Source: Rhizophagus clarus
Lineage: Eukaryota > Glomeromycota > Glomeromycetes > Glomerales > Glomeraceae
Assembly (NCBI GenBank): GCA_015698045.1
Contig: BLAL01000044.1
Coordinates: 1,084,501 to 1,148,500 of the forward strand
Direction: 5' to 3'
Length of the DNA: 64,000 nt
Shown: piece by piece, positions 48,255 to 59,584 of the stretch
Position numbering within the stretch: the first letter of the stretch is position 1
Layout: every line of letters starts with the position of its first letter
Notes under the pieces: generated by a model
Told to the model about the DNA's origin: nothing
Database searches by the model: none
The model's input: only the letters and a program-made list of their open reading frames with translations
Made by a program: the position numbers and the translations under genes

Positions 48255-48705
48255 CATTTTTCCACGCCAGAATTCTATCTCACCCATATTGTCACTCCTC
48301 CTTCTTATAGGATACTCGATAGCATCGTATTATTTCCTCTATTTCTTAGCCAAAAGACATTGCACATGTATTTAAAAAATTGATAAGATTTTACAAATAA
48401 AATAAAATAAAAAATATAGTATACAAAAACATTTCAACTTTAAAGTACAATATCTTGATAATGCCAGATTATTCTGAAAAAAAAAGTAAGAATTTTGGAA
48501 AATCATCACGCTCTTCATTTACTATTTGACTTCAACTGCTGAACTACAGGATGTATAACCTTTTACGGAACGTATACTTACAAGGGTAAACTGAGCAACA
48601 TTAATGATCAATCATACGTACTGTATTCGTCATATTGATGATATTTGATATTACAGAAATTTGATTCATTTTTTTAACATATCAGTTTAAATTACAATGA
48701 TAGCA
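48255..48705. repeat. Dispersed long repeat, copy 1
   Basis: Matches 55620-56125 in the same orientation: AATTCTATCTCACCC, CTCCTTCTT.TAGGATACTC, TTTCCTCTATTTCTTAGCCAAA, TTGATAATGCCAGATT, TTCAACTGCTGAACTACAGG, GGAACGTATACTTACAAGGG and TTTGATATTACAGAAAT recur in order. It continues at 48714-48790, which matches 57095-57170. Origin unknown; possibly a non-coding mobile element. Confidence 0.8.
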
Positions 48706-48841
48706 TCTTTCCAAATTCTTCGTCGTTCCTTCCAAAGTGCTGAGTAGGTACTGCCAATCCATCACTACTAAAATATTTTACCATTTGAACGGGATCCATT
48801 ATAAAAAACACCCCGTAATCTGCTCCTGACTTCTGGAACAA

Positions 48842-48934
48842 AATGGCTGACTGGTCCCGATCACAAATTCGTGTCCTTATCGATGAGGCTATAACCCGAA
48901 TTTTTGCGTCATGCTATATTAAGTATCTTGGAAA
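48842..48934 (+). pseudogene. Fragment of a Myb/SANT-like DNA-binding protein
   Basis: ATG at 48842 opens MADWSRSQIRVLIDEAITR, then runs to TAG at 48932-48934. The W-S-x-x-Q-x-x-x-L-I-D-E pattern is typical of the first helix of Myb/SANT-like (trihelix) domains found in mobile-element-associated genes. Only the first helix is present. Confidence 0.4.
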
Positions 48935-50755
48935 TCCGTAGTGTCACAATTGTCACATTTATCCAATCATCTCATCCCAGATTTTCTCTATACAAAGGGG
49001 AAAAGCCTGTCAAACCTGCCGTTAAATTAGGCAAGCCTACTCATACTTCGAAGTTTACTACTCTTACTTCGAAGTCTATTTCGTCTACTTCGTCTACTTC
49101 GACTATTGCTACTCTTCCATCTCCTGGTTTGACTACTGAGCCTGAGATCACACTTAACTGTCTTATCCATAGTGAACCTATCGATTATATTTTCAGAGTT
49201 ATAGTAAGAAATAACACGACCATTGATGTTTTTAGGAAGTTAATTAAAGAGAAGAACGAGCCCGAATTTAATGAAATTGCAACAAGGCTACTTAAACTAT
49301 GGAAAGTTGACGTACATTTCGACTCAGACAACCTTGGCAACCCTGATGTGAACATTGCGACCGTCCTAAATGGTAATAAGTTTTTTTCCCGATATAGAGT
49401 TGGAAATGTCTTTCCTGAACAACCTCCCGAAGATCATGTACATATTATTATTGAGCTGCCCACCATCATCGGTAAGTGAATTATAGAATTTATAGAATAT
49501 TATGTGTTAAAGTAATGCGAATAAATGGTCTATTGATCATTCGAAAAAAAAGTTGGCAATTATAAAATAATTATCAATAAATTTATGACAACATTTATAC
49601 TAATATTGTACTTCTAATATGTTTTACTTATTAGAGGAACGTATAATTGAAATAATGAAATGGGCGCTTGAAGTATTCATAGCACGTGACGAAATGTACA
49701 AAAATACGCTTGCAATGCTCATTCAAGAACAAACCAATACAATTCAAATGCTAATTCAAGAACAAAAGAATACAATTCAAACGCTCATTCAAGAACAAAA
49801 GAATACAATTCAAACGCTCATTCAAGATCAAAACAATACAATTCCAACGCCCATTCAAGAGATTCGACAACTCACTAACACTAAAGCTCTTGAAAAGTAA
49901 AGAGTTTGTTTTGCGTTTCTTTTGACTTTTCAGCTTCTTATTTGTTTTAAATTTTAGGCAAGCGAAAAAACCCATCATATCTCTTTCTTCAATGGGACAA
50001 TCAGAATTGATTGAACTGCGTGATATTTTCCAACTTAGTATAATTGCACTTGATGTCAATGATTTCAATATTCATATGACAGTAAATGAGGACATACAAC
50101 CATTCTCTTGGGACGAACGAAATGAAAATCAGTAAGCAAATGATGTCGTTGAAAACAATGTAATTACTAAGAAAGGATACATTAGTTACTTGAAGAGAAA
50201 CATCAAAATACCCAATAGTAGTGATTTTTATGACACTAAATCAAAGAAGTCACTTTTATCATTAAAAAGTGAAGTGCTTCCTTTTGAAATAAGTGGGACG
50301 ACAGATTTGGTGATCGCAAAGAAAAGCTATGCCAATGGTCGTATTTTGGCTCATGGAATTCAAGTTGGATTTAAATTAAAAAGTCAGTTCAAGATTTTGA
50401 CGTTCCTCAAGCTATTGGACAGCTCCTCACGGCAAATATTTACTCACAAGAAGTTGTGTTCATAGTTCTTACCAATTTGAATGAAGAGTGGATCTTCTTC
50501 TGGCTAAAAAATCAAGATGATCGTTTTAAGATTATGGTGCTCAAAATTGGCCTACGAACTGCAATTTCCATTATTGAGAATGCATTTAGAAACTATCCAT
50601 TATCTTCCTGAAGCAACTTTTGTAATTATCAGAAAACTTGGAGGTGAAAGTCACAGGTTGGAATTGTTCCTAAACAGATCTAAAGTTCCTATTGAATTTG
50701 AAGATGAAGTTGTAAACATGGATTTATATGATGTGATGACTTAAGAAGAAATACA
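48935..50755 (+). pseudogene. CRN (Crinkler)-like protein with PD-(D/E)XK nuclease-like C-terminus, broken, copy 2
   Basis: Inverted paralogue of 35945-37840. N-terminal CRN-like block 49000-49476: basic/Ser-Thr-rich leader, CRN core with IFRVIVRNNTTIDVFRKLI and EPEFNEIATRLLKLWKVDVH, then DHVHIIIELP. Intron at about 49473. Repeat exon 49623-49900 with four to five near-identical 12-residue units (IQ.LIQEQKNT). C-terminal exon(s) from 49960: SSMGQSELIELRDI, then GTTDLVIAKKSYAN and GIQVGFKLK (a D...(Q/E)-x-K type nuclease motif), then NEEWIFFWLKNQDDRFK. Lesions: the initiating ATG present in copy 1 is missing because about ten bases are deleted near 48988; TAA at 50133-50135 where copy 1 has a Gln codon; frameshifts after 50390. 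Probably not functional. Confidence 0.65.
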
Positions 50756-52230
50756 AAAATGGAAGTTAAAGCGAGCACTAAGGTTTTAGTAAATATGCAG
50801 CGTAATGAAAAATATACATACAGCATTTCTCATATAACTAATAAAATTTTCGAATGAAAGTTTGCTTACATAGGGTTAGTGATATGCGTGTTGCAATAAA
50901 TATTTTGATCAATGTCATGACTCTAGGTCAAGATAAATTTTTGCATGTTTCATTCTGATTATAAATGTATTATTGATAAACCCCTGATAAGCTTAGTAAA
51001 TAGGGCGCATCAAAGGCTCCTGCACCATTCCCACAAATCTATTTCCCCAAAGCAGATTTCAGAAAAAAATGAACGAATAAAGGAATATTTGCATCATATA
51101 TCCCCATCAGAAATATATTTTTGAGGGATGGTAGGTTGACCTATTGTATCTACGAGATTATTTTCCTATCTGATTACGTAATCTTCGATCTCACATTTAA
51201 CCGACTATGAATGAAATGAAGGCGGGGAGATTTACAGAATTCATTAGATCGAAGACGCAAAAATATGAGTTGGCCAGAATGTCCTACATACCTATTTCTT
51301 ATGTTACAGACAATGGGATTCAAACAGATGATATTACCTGCAATCGTGAGGCGGAAATTAATAGCTGGGTTAAAATGAACTTATCATTATCCGGCAAATA
51401 CTTAATTGTAAAAAAGAAACATTTGGCTGATTTATGCAAGATCGGACTAGAGAACATGAGGAATTATGGTTAATAAGCAACCACTATGAAATTAATAAAA
51501 TGAAGGTACAAGTGCTTGAGATGGAAAAAGTCCTTGCTTCTATGAAAACAACGTGAATCTGCTAAGAATATTCTTAGCACGCTTGGAAAATGAAATGTAT
51601 GCATACAAATATCTGAATTGAGAATAATAATTTCGCTCACTTTTTCCCATGCATTCCATAATTTTTTCACAACTACAAAACATATAATTGTGAAAACTAG
51701 TAAAATACGAATGGAGTATGCTACCATTGGTGATAAAAAGAGGATTAGCTGAAGAGGCGTCACTGAAGTGAACCTGGGTATCTTCTGCGTCACCTATTGA
51801 AACTGTTTCAGATGGAAGAGAATTGAGACTGGGAAGTATCCCACTTTCACCTTCTTTTATATCTAGCTCATTATTTTTCTTCGACAGTAATTCTTGCTGA
51901 AGATGAGCATTTTTCTCCAATAAATTTAATCGTGACAAAGATAAAGCTTCTAACTCCCATTTGAATATGTCAAATGCATTTTGAATATAACTGAATACTC
52001 ACTGAATTTATTTATAAATAATAAAATTTTTATCATTTATAATTAACTATTAGAAATATATGGTCGCATGACTTGAAAATAAACCAAAAAGAAAAAAAGA
52101 GAAAAGAAGAACAAAGTGAAATTTTTTTTTTTTTTGAATAAAAAGAAAGTTTTGGCCGGAATTACGGCATTAAGAAACTACACACTGACAATTATGCGAT
52201 TACGAACACAAAACTTAATCATGGGTCTCT
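50756..52230. other. Unannotated region with two unrecognised open frames
   Basis: A + strand frame at 51207-51473 starts with ATG and reads 88 residues (MNEMKAGRFTEFIRSKTQKY...). A - strand frame at 51938-51540 has a coiled-coil-like start (LNLLEKNAHLQQELLSKKNN) and acidic middle; its true start seems to lie upstream at WELEALSLSR with no ATG. Neither belongs to a family I recognise; both may be exons of decayed genes. Confidence 0.3.
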
Positions 52231-52239
52231 ATATGAACA

Positions 52240-52597
52240 AAAAAATGATAGTAATACTCTTAATAGTATTATTAAGGGACCTGGTACTAAAAGCTTTTTC
52301 AGGGTCATATTCAATAGAGACAAAGATGATGTTTGACATCAAGAATAAAATTATTAAAGAAAAACGAGATTCGTTTCCTCCGGAGATTATTAGTGCTGTC
52401 AGTATTAGAGTATGGGCAGTACGAGGAGTACCCAAGGATGATCCAAGACTTGATGATAATGCATTCGTTGAGAGTTTGACAGGGGGGGAGTGAACTGGTA
52501 CCAGGACGCTACATTAGAGATTACGATTGTTTTAAAGAAATAGATGAATCCAAAATCAATATTATTGTTCAAAGTAAATGTCTTGTACCTTTGTGAA
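52240..52597 (+). pseudogene. CRN-like N-terminal domain fragment, frameshifted at a G-run
   Basis: Reads LIVLLRDLVLKAFSGSYSIE and IISAVSIRVWAVRGVPKDDP up to LTGG, then after a one-base shift within a seven-G run (52482-52488) continues ELVPGRYIRDY, ending KINIIVQSKCLVPL and a TGA at 52595-52597. The ending, an I-x-I-I-V-Q strand after a Leu/Val-Pro segment, is the typical end of the CRN N-terminal domain. It lies 440 bp upstream of a gene whose product resembles CRN C-terminal nuclease domains, so both may once have been one gene. Confidence 0.5.
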
Positions 52598-53035
52598 ACT
52601 AATATAATGATCAACTACCAAAATTGGTGCTCTATGTGTAGCAAACAGATCTTTTTAAATAGTTTGTTTATATCGTACCCTTAAAATTTTACATTTTACT
52701 ACTATAGAATATATATTCCAAGATATTTTTAAATAATTTGTTCTATTCTTAAAATTTTTAAATATACAGTATAGTACTCCACAATTTAAAATTTATTAAA
52801 TAAGTTTTATCACTTATTTCCTTATTAGATATTTTTAAGTTGTTGTTTATATCGTACCCTAAAATTTTACATTTACTACTAAATATACTCCGCAATTTAA
52901 TAATTTTCGATTTCCGATTGGCTATCTATATAAATATTTTGTGGAGAGTGAGGATTGCAATTTGCAAGCAAAAAATATATATTTGGGAATCGTACCACGG
53001 GCTGAAAAAAAATTTATCTCGTACTTCCGTGTCAC
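52598..53035. other. Short intergenic region with internal duplication
   Basis: Contains a duplicated stretch: TTGTTTATATCGTACCCTTA (52663) and TTGTTTATATCGTACCCTAA (52843), each followed by AAATTTTACATTT and TACTACTA; about 180-bp spacing. It is the 5' region of the next gene. Confidence 0.6.
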
Positions 53036-54286
53036 ATGTCTACAAAACGTGAAGGGAAACGAAAAGCTGTCGAAATTGAAGGCGAAGGATCTACCGTCTC
53101 TACCTCATCTAAACGACGATCGGTACGTATTAGCAGTCAAACGTCTGATACCAGTGAACTTGTGTCAGCCACTAGTGAACTTAGGATTAGTTCCGTTAAT
53201 TACGGTCTAGAAGACCTTCCTTCTTCAGCATCACAGTTCACGAAACGAGCTGTAAAGGCATTCAAAGTAAACTTCAGAGCGGCTAGAACAGAAAAAAATG
53301 TTATACCTAATGTTAATAGTACGTACTGTATACGCGCTTTGTTCATCTTTCTTATCAGTAAACCTATACTTATAATTTTTAAATATTATCAAGTTACTGA
53401 AGTAGCTTTTCCGATGGAGTATGTTCTTCCCGACATTAACAGAGACGAGTTGTCGAAAAAAATTTTCAGTGTTAAGCAGCTTAGGAATCGAAGTGACAAC
53501 CCAATTACGGATGGTCGCGTTTTATCATTTATAAAGAAATTGCGTGGCATCGTATACGCCCCAGATGTGAACCCAGACTCGAAGATAGGAACAAGTGAAG
53601 CTGACACTGACTCATTGGTGGATGATTTGATCCGCATTGTTGATTTTAATAACTGGCCTCTTACAATTAAGTTAGTTTTTATATGATGACAATTATGTGT
53701 TTCTGCGGTTTACTAAATACAAGCTCTCTTTCAATCTAGAAATCATCCAGTATTCCACATATACATTAGAGGTGCTCCTTATGTGTCATCAATACCCGAA
53801 TTCGCAATAATAAAAGAACCTCAAGAGGAAGGCCTTAATGATTTTGCTCTTATTGCCATAGGAGTCCGTATTATTAATTATTTAAATAGTTCTTTATTCT
53901 CATCAACTCATAAAATTTTTTTCTAACAGGGTAAACATATAAAAAATGTCGTAATGGGCACTGAATTTGGAGAAGTGCAGATCGCTGCGGAAATTATAGC
54001 TTGTGGGAGTCAGAATATGTATTTACTTAATGAATTCGTAGGGGGTGAAGGGGGCGAAAGGGTCGAAAAGGTCGAAGAGGCCGAAGCGGTTGAAGAGATC
54101 GAAGAGGTCGAAGAGGTCGTTGAAGAGAATTATACAAATCAGACAATATACGCGATTCGCGTAATAGCTACTTACGTTACGTTTTACAAGGTTGAAATCC
54201 CTGCAACTTACTGGGAGGAACTTGATGAAGGCTTACCGGATAAAGAGAATATTACAATTAGAAGGTGGCCAAAAAAAATGGTCTGA
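53036..54286 (+). CDS. Nuclease-fold (REase-like) protein related to CRN C-terminal domains, possibly truncated (4 exons)
   Basis: Exons 53036-53318, 53394-53670, 53740-53863 and 53930-54286, 1041 nt, 346 residues. The N-terminus is basic (MSTKREGKRKAVEIE) and Ser/Thr-rich, suggesting nuclear entry. The core resembles a PD-(D/E)XK-type fold common in glomeromycete genomes: PEFAIIKEPQ, a strand ALIAIG, K-H at the E-x-K position, then EFGEVQIAAEIIACGSQN (Q-x3-E motif), then an acidic repeat (VEEAEAVEEIEEVEEV), then YAIRVIATYVTFYKVEIPA and YWEEL. The acidic residue expected at the E-x-K strand is Gly here (GGK), so catalysis is doubtful. The stop at 54284-54286 follows an eight-A run; in another frame the sequence continues GYDLAEPEGRRSVFTSLIKI to TGA at 54376, so the C-terminus is probably lost by a frameshift. 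Confidence 0.6.
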
Positions 54287-55619
54287 AGTCCGGTTATGAT
54301 CTCGCCGAACCAGAAGGGAGACGGTCAGTTTTCACTTCATTAATTAAAATTCGTGAATCACTTTTGAGTGAGGGGTGATGTTGAAGTTAAGCTATGATAA
54401 TTAATTGACAACTCTTGTGTGTTTTATTACTTTTATTACTTTCAATTACGATTATTTTTACACAGAAAAAAACATAATTGAATTCATTTATATGAATTTA
54501 AGTTCTGAATTTATTCTTAGTCTGACAAATAATAAATATCGCACAACGAATTATAGTTATGAAAACATAATTGTTATGGCATGTGTCTCCATCTAATGCG
54601 AAATATCGTTCCAATAAATAATATGCGTTTTGTATCTGACATGACATAACTATTACTGTTATCTATATGCGAATTATTATTCTGGTCTCTGGAGGACGAT
54701 AATTTAACACCTGATTTCGTCTACCTACCTTGATATATCCCAGTTTCTCTGATCAAAACTCACGAGCAATTTCAACTTCAGCGGAGCTTGCCCCAAAAAA
54801 TCTCTTGATCGAAAATTATATGGTAAATGTTCCCTCCCTCTTCGCTTCGATTATTGTATACCACTTGTTCTTGATCACTATTTCAAAGACACTACAAACA
54901 ACGAAAATATCAGATATATAATATTCTCATAATCTATAATTCTTTTTATTACTACCTTTCTCGTTTCCATTTTGACAGCAAAAGTATATATTTCTGTCGT
55001 AGATATCATATTTTTATTATTTTGTGCAATGTATTTTTCCTCTTCCCATATCAGGAGAGTACCCAAGTGATATACTCCGTATGTTAATATTTTTTATGCT
55101 TATTTCGAGTTATTGCCTTCTCGTCATTTACTACTAGTTTCAATTATCATAGGTCTAGCTTATTCTTGAAATGTTCCGAGTATGATCACTATGCACTACA
55201 TATCACGAAATACTATTACTCTTTTCGGTTCTTTTGCGGACAACCTCGCAAATTAATTCTATATTCGTAATAATAATTTAGATATGAATTAATTTTTTTC
55301 TTTATTATTTTTTTTATTATACTGTATATAATATTTGGTTATAATGAACAATTTATTTTATTAGGATGTTTTTTTGGTTTTCGACATGTTAGCTTTATTT
55401 TTTTTTTACCACTTAATGGTATTGAAACCTTACCACTTAATTTTATTTTACTTGTCTTTCAAAAAGAAAAAAATATATTTTATGTTTGTAATATTTTAAG
55501 AACGAATCCCACTTCATTAGCTCCCATCTTTTGAGGCTACAAACTTTATTGTCGTCAAATCCGAACAAAGAAGAATTTCGTACATACTTACGCACATGGA
55601 TATGGGCTGTTTTTTACTT
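54287..55619. other. Intergenic, no supported gene
   Basis: The first 90 bp hold the out-of-frame C-terminal extension of the preceding gene. The rest is A+T-rich and shows no coding block or repeat ends. Confidence 0.45.
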
Positions 55620-56117
55620 TGAACCCGCCAAAATTCTATCTCACCCGTATTGTCAGTCCTCCTTCTTCTAGGATACTCCCTTTCTTTGATAGCGTCGTAT
55701 TGTTTCCTCTATTTCTTAGCCAAAGGACATTGCAAAAATTTTCTTCAGACATTATCTTCTTTAATTAGTTCTTATTTAACCAGGAGAGATAACTCAAGTA
55801 TGTAATAGATGCACTTAAAGAACATAAAAGGATAAATAAAAAAAAAATAGTATTCAAAAACATTCCCAGCTTTAAAGTACTGTACATATACTGAAATGAA
55901 ATATCTTGATAATGCCAGATTTTGAAAAAACGTAAGAAAGAATTTTGGAAAATCGTCACTTACTAATGGACTTCAACTGCTGAACTACAGGGATGTATAA
56001 CCTTTATAACCTTTTAGGGAACGTATACTTACAAGGGTAAACTGACCGATGATCATGGTGTAATGTCATATATTGACGATATTTGATATTACAGAAATCT
56101 GATTCATTTTTTTAAAA
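55620..56117. repeat. Dispersed long repeat, copy 2
   Basis: Direct repeat of 48255-48705 with about 85 percent similarity by eye. Differences are small insertions such as an extra AACCTTTAT at about 55998. Confidence 0.8.
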
Positions 56118-57090
56118 AAAACAGTTTAACTATGAACAATTGCAAAACATTTCTTATTCGAACATGTGTTTACATCGTTTACATCTTTCTTTGACGTATA
56201 TTATATATTTTGCTAAAGAGTAAGTTCTTAAAAGTATATAAATATTACTTCTGTATTTTCTCAGTTTATCATCTTTTCTCCATCTTGCCAACTTTTATGA
56301 ATAAAAACTGTTTGCGACAATGAGGAGTGTTCTGCGGGTTGCTGGCTGCTGGTAGGTTAGTTGGTCTATCTTCGGCCACCTTCTGGAACAGATATAATTG
56401 TATTGTGTAAATTTATATGAAAAAAAACGATTTATATGAATCTAGGAAAGGCAACAATAGAAGCAACATATTTCGGTTAACGGTTAACACCATACTATCC
56501 AACAATATAGCCGATAGGTGGGCAGGGAGTTCTTTAGGAAGACGCATTTTGTGATCTTATTGTATTACATACAATATTTAAATACTGAGCCATTATCTGT
56601 TGATCCAAATTTTTATAAATACTTTAACGTTTCATTTAAGAAAGTATTTGAGTATCATAATTAAATCGTCAAAATTAAATTTGTGAAAGAAATTATGATA
56701 AAAAAAGCATGGGAATTCTATTTCTTGCCTATTTTCTGTTGTCTGCTGCAGCGTCTTGTTTTTTTTTGATTTAGGTTTCCTGATTTTTCATGAGATTATT
56801 GCAATCTTATAATAAAAGTAGATAGTCAATTAATTTGGTTTAATATCTAATAAATATAAAAGATGATTTTTATTAAACCTTTTTTCATATTATCTAGAAC
56901 TGAACGTTTTCAAATTCACAATTACATTATCATCATTATTATTTTGTATCATACAAGTTAGTCAAGATACACGACAATAAAATTCAGGTTCAATCTGATA
57001 TTAAATCATTGTCACCACAGATTTGTGATAATGATTTCCATCTATATAAAGAAAATTTACATTGAATAGCTTTGTTTTAATATAGACAAA
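56118..57090. other. Insertion interrupting the long repeat
   Basis: In copy 1 the CAGTTTAA block (48684) and the TTTCCAAATTCTTCGTC block (48710) are adjacent; in copy 2 they lie at 56118 and 57087 with about 970 bp between. No terminal inverted repeats or coding domain were found in it, so its class is open. It contains GCTGGCTGCTGG near 56341. Confidence 0.5.
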
Positions 57091-57184
57091 ACTATTTTCA
57101 AATTTTTTGTCACTCCTTATAAAGTGCTGAATAGGTACTGCTAAGTCCATCACTGCTAATATATTTTTTTTGCACATGGACATA

Positions 57185-58183
57185 CAATCAACCCTCCATA
57201 ATTGCACTCTCCATGATTGCACACCCTCTATATTCTACATGTGCAATAGTTTTCCAGAACAATCTTATTGATATTTCCCTCCATAATTGCACACATGTGA
57301 CTTGCATGGTATTTTTCTACTAATTGCCTTGGAATTCTGGTGCTTTTCTACTAATTGGTAGCGTAAAGTCTTGGAATTCTGGAGTTCTGACACTTTTCTA
57401 TTATTAATTGGCAGCATAATGCTTTAGAATTTCAGCATTTTTTTACTAAAGGCAGGTATTATACATGGTAAGGATAATGTGGCCTGCATTATATGGTAAT
57501 TAGGGCTCTGATCAGTTTCAGTATCAGAGCAGTTTCAGTTTTATGATTTATCAAACTGAAACTCTTAGTTTTAGTATCAGTTTTGCGATTTACCAAACTG
57601 ATTTACTGATAAGAAAAACATTTTTTTATTTATAAGAAAAACATTTTTTTATTAGAAAATGTAGTTAATAAAAACGTTTTAAAATGTTTTCAAATAAAAT
57701 GGAAAAATAACGTTGCAAACCATTATTTTTTATATTAAATCACCTATATAAAAAATGTTTCGCAACATTTTTTTTGTAAAATTAATAAAAAACATTGCAA
57801 ACCATTTTTTAACAGATAATTTAATTAATAAAAAAAATGTTTCAAACCATTTATTTTGAGTAACTTGTAAAATTATTTTGAAACGTTTTATAAATTAATT
57901 TAATATAAAAAAAATCATTTCGCAACTTTTTTTTTCTAACTTAATAAAAAAATGTTGCGAAACGTTTTTTACTAAGAATGTGTGATAAATCGGTTTGGTT
58001 TTCAGTAATTACTGGTCAGTTTCAGTAATTATTAATACTGATACTGATCAATTCAGTTCATATCAGTTTTTGCAAAAACTGAACTGAACCAAACTGATCA
58101 GAACCCTAATAGTAATTCACATCCTCTCTAATTGCATGCTTTAGCTTGGTTTCAAGAGGTGTGCAATTATGGAGGGTTGACTG
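57185..58183. mobile_element. pogo/mariner-like MITE with nested insertion
   Basis: Terminal inverted repeats: left CAATCAACCCTCCATAATTG, right the complement of CAGTCAACCCTCCATAATTG, both flanked by TA (57183-57184, 58184-58185). The CAGT-x-AACCC type start with TA duplication is typical of pogo/Tc1-mariner elements. Without the nested element (57501-58116 including one duplicated flank) it would be about 383 bp, non-coding. Interior direct repeats: CTTTTCTACTAATTG and TTGGAATTCTGG occur two to three times (57315-57430). Confidence 0.85.
57501..58108. mobile_element. Nested hAT-like MITE
   Basis: Ends TAGGGCTCTGATCAGTTT and the complement of TAGGGTTCTGATCAGTTT, and is flanked by 8-bp near-identical duplications ATGGTAAT (57493-57500) and ATAGTAAT (58109-58116). 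TAGGG ends with 8-bp duplications are the hAT hallmark. The interior has no coding potential and repeats AAAACATTTTTTTATT and its complements several times, so it may fold as a long imperfect hairpin. Confidence 0.85.
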
Positions 58184-58235
58184 TAATTTGTAATTATCCA
58201 GGATCAACTGATTTTTTTTTTTTGGTTCACAAAGT

Positions 58236-58550
58236 TGTAATGACAGAAATCGATGGAGTCATGTGATCAATTAGATCATCAAATTGAGATAGTCAAACAT
58301 TTAGTACGAAATTAATAGTTATTTTATTAATTACTAAGGTAGATCATTGATCGACGAGTATAATAGTATATAAACCCCAGTTTGTAGACTTGGTAAAAGG
58401 GATCAAGCATTAAGCATAGGTTAGATTACGAATACTTAAAAATGTAACTACCTAATTATTTAGAGATAATAAAGTTTCAGAGTTTAAATAAAGTTTATAT
58501 TTGAGAAACGTAAAAGTTTGTTATATCATTTTGATTGTATTTCTTGTTGT
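58236..58550 (+). mobile_element. Candidate 5' LTR/promoter region of the Ty3/gypsy-like element
   Basis: Begins TGTAATGACAG, contains a TATA box TATATAAA at 58367-58374 and AATAAAGTTT poly(A)-signal-like sites (58468, 58489), with TTGTGCCGGAAG near 58548. Its place upstream of gag supports an LTR, but the 3' LTR is not in the window (or is lost) and the exact end and primer-binding site are not certain. Confidence 0.35.
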
Positions 58551-59584
58551 GCCGGAAGTGGCAGAAGTTCGGCGTGACAAATGGTGCATGCTCTGAGAAA
58601 AGCACTAGTTATTGTCTTCATACAATAACAAAGCACAGTGATAGCGTTTGTTAAAGGACCTGTTACTATCGTCTTATAGTAACTACTCTCTAAGAAGAAA
58701 AGGTTGTTTATCAAGACTTAGAGGAAAACCCACGAGTTTCTAAGTAGACTATCATGGTGATGGAATGAATATACTTTTGGACTTAAAATATTTCTTCTAA
58801 ATTATACCCGGATGTAGATTTCAAGACATGTCTTCTTACATGTTTTAGCAACTTGAAGTTTACGCAACCGCGAATAAGTGCTATATTCGATAAGGCGTTT
58901 AAAAGAGATGTTTAAAGTTTCAACCTATATAGATTGGAGGCACTTTACATTAGAGCCATGTTTGAGTTCACGGGTAAAGAAAGTTCTAATTTAATAGGAG
59001 CAAACCTTGAGTACGGCTCAGGGCAGGACTCTTTCAAACAGAGACCTAAATTAAGAGTGACATATAAGTATGATGAATTTTATGTTTAATTATGACGAAC
59101 TGAACCTTTGGTAGGTATAACACTGCATAATTAATTTACCAAGAATAAAGTATAGGATAGAATAAACTGAAGTTTAAGAGTAAATACGAGTTGTAATTAT
59201 GAAATGTAAAACCCCAATAAAAGTTTTAAGATCAATAAAGTAAAAGAGTACAATTAAAGTTTAGAGAAATTAAAATAATTTACAAGTTAAAGCTTCGAGA
59301 TAAATAAAAGGTTATAGAGAAAATTGAAGTTAGAGAACAATAAAGAAATTAATGTAAATTATAAGAGTAAAATTTTAAGAATTTTAGAGTCAATAAAAGT
59401 AAAACCCATTAAAAGAGTTAACAAAGGATTTATTGTGATAAAAGTGCAAAATAATAGAGTAAAATACTCGCAAAAATTTAATGAAGTAACCGGTAAATTT
59501 TCCGAAAGTTAGAATGAACAAAAAGTAGGATAAAATAAAAGATATAAAATGACTAAAATTTTAAAGAAGATTACTTAAAACAAA
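58551..59584 (+). other. Untranslated leader of the retroelement
   Basis: About 1 kb between the candidate LTR and the gag start. Many short frames, all closed; A/G-rich towards the 3' end. Contains the presumed packaging region; no gene seen. Confidence 0.4.

Noticed and set aside
49751..50068. Minus-strand frame with repeated LNERLNCILL units
   Set aside because: Antisense shadow of the 36-bp repeats of the plus-strand CRN-like pseudogene.
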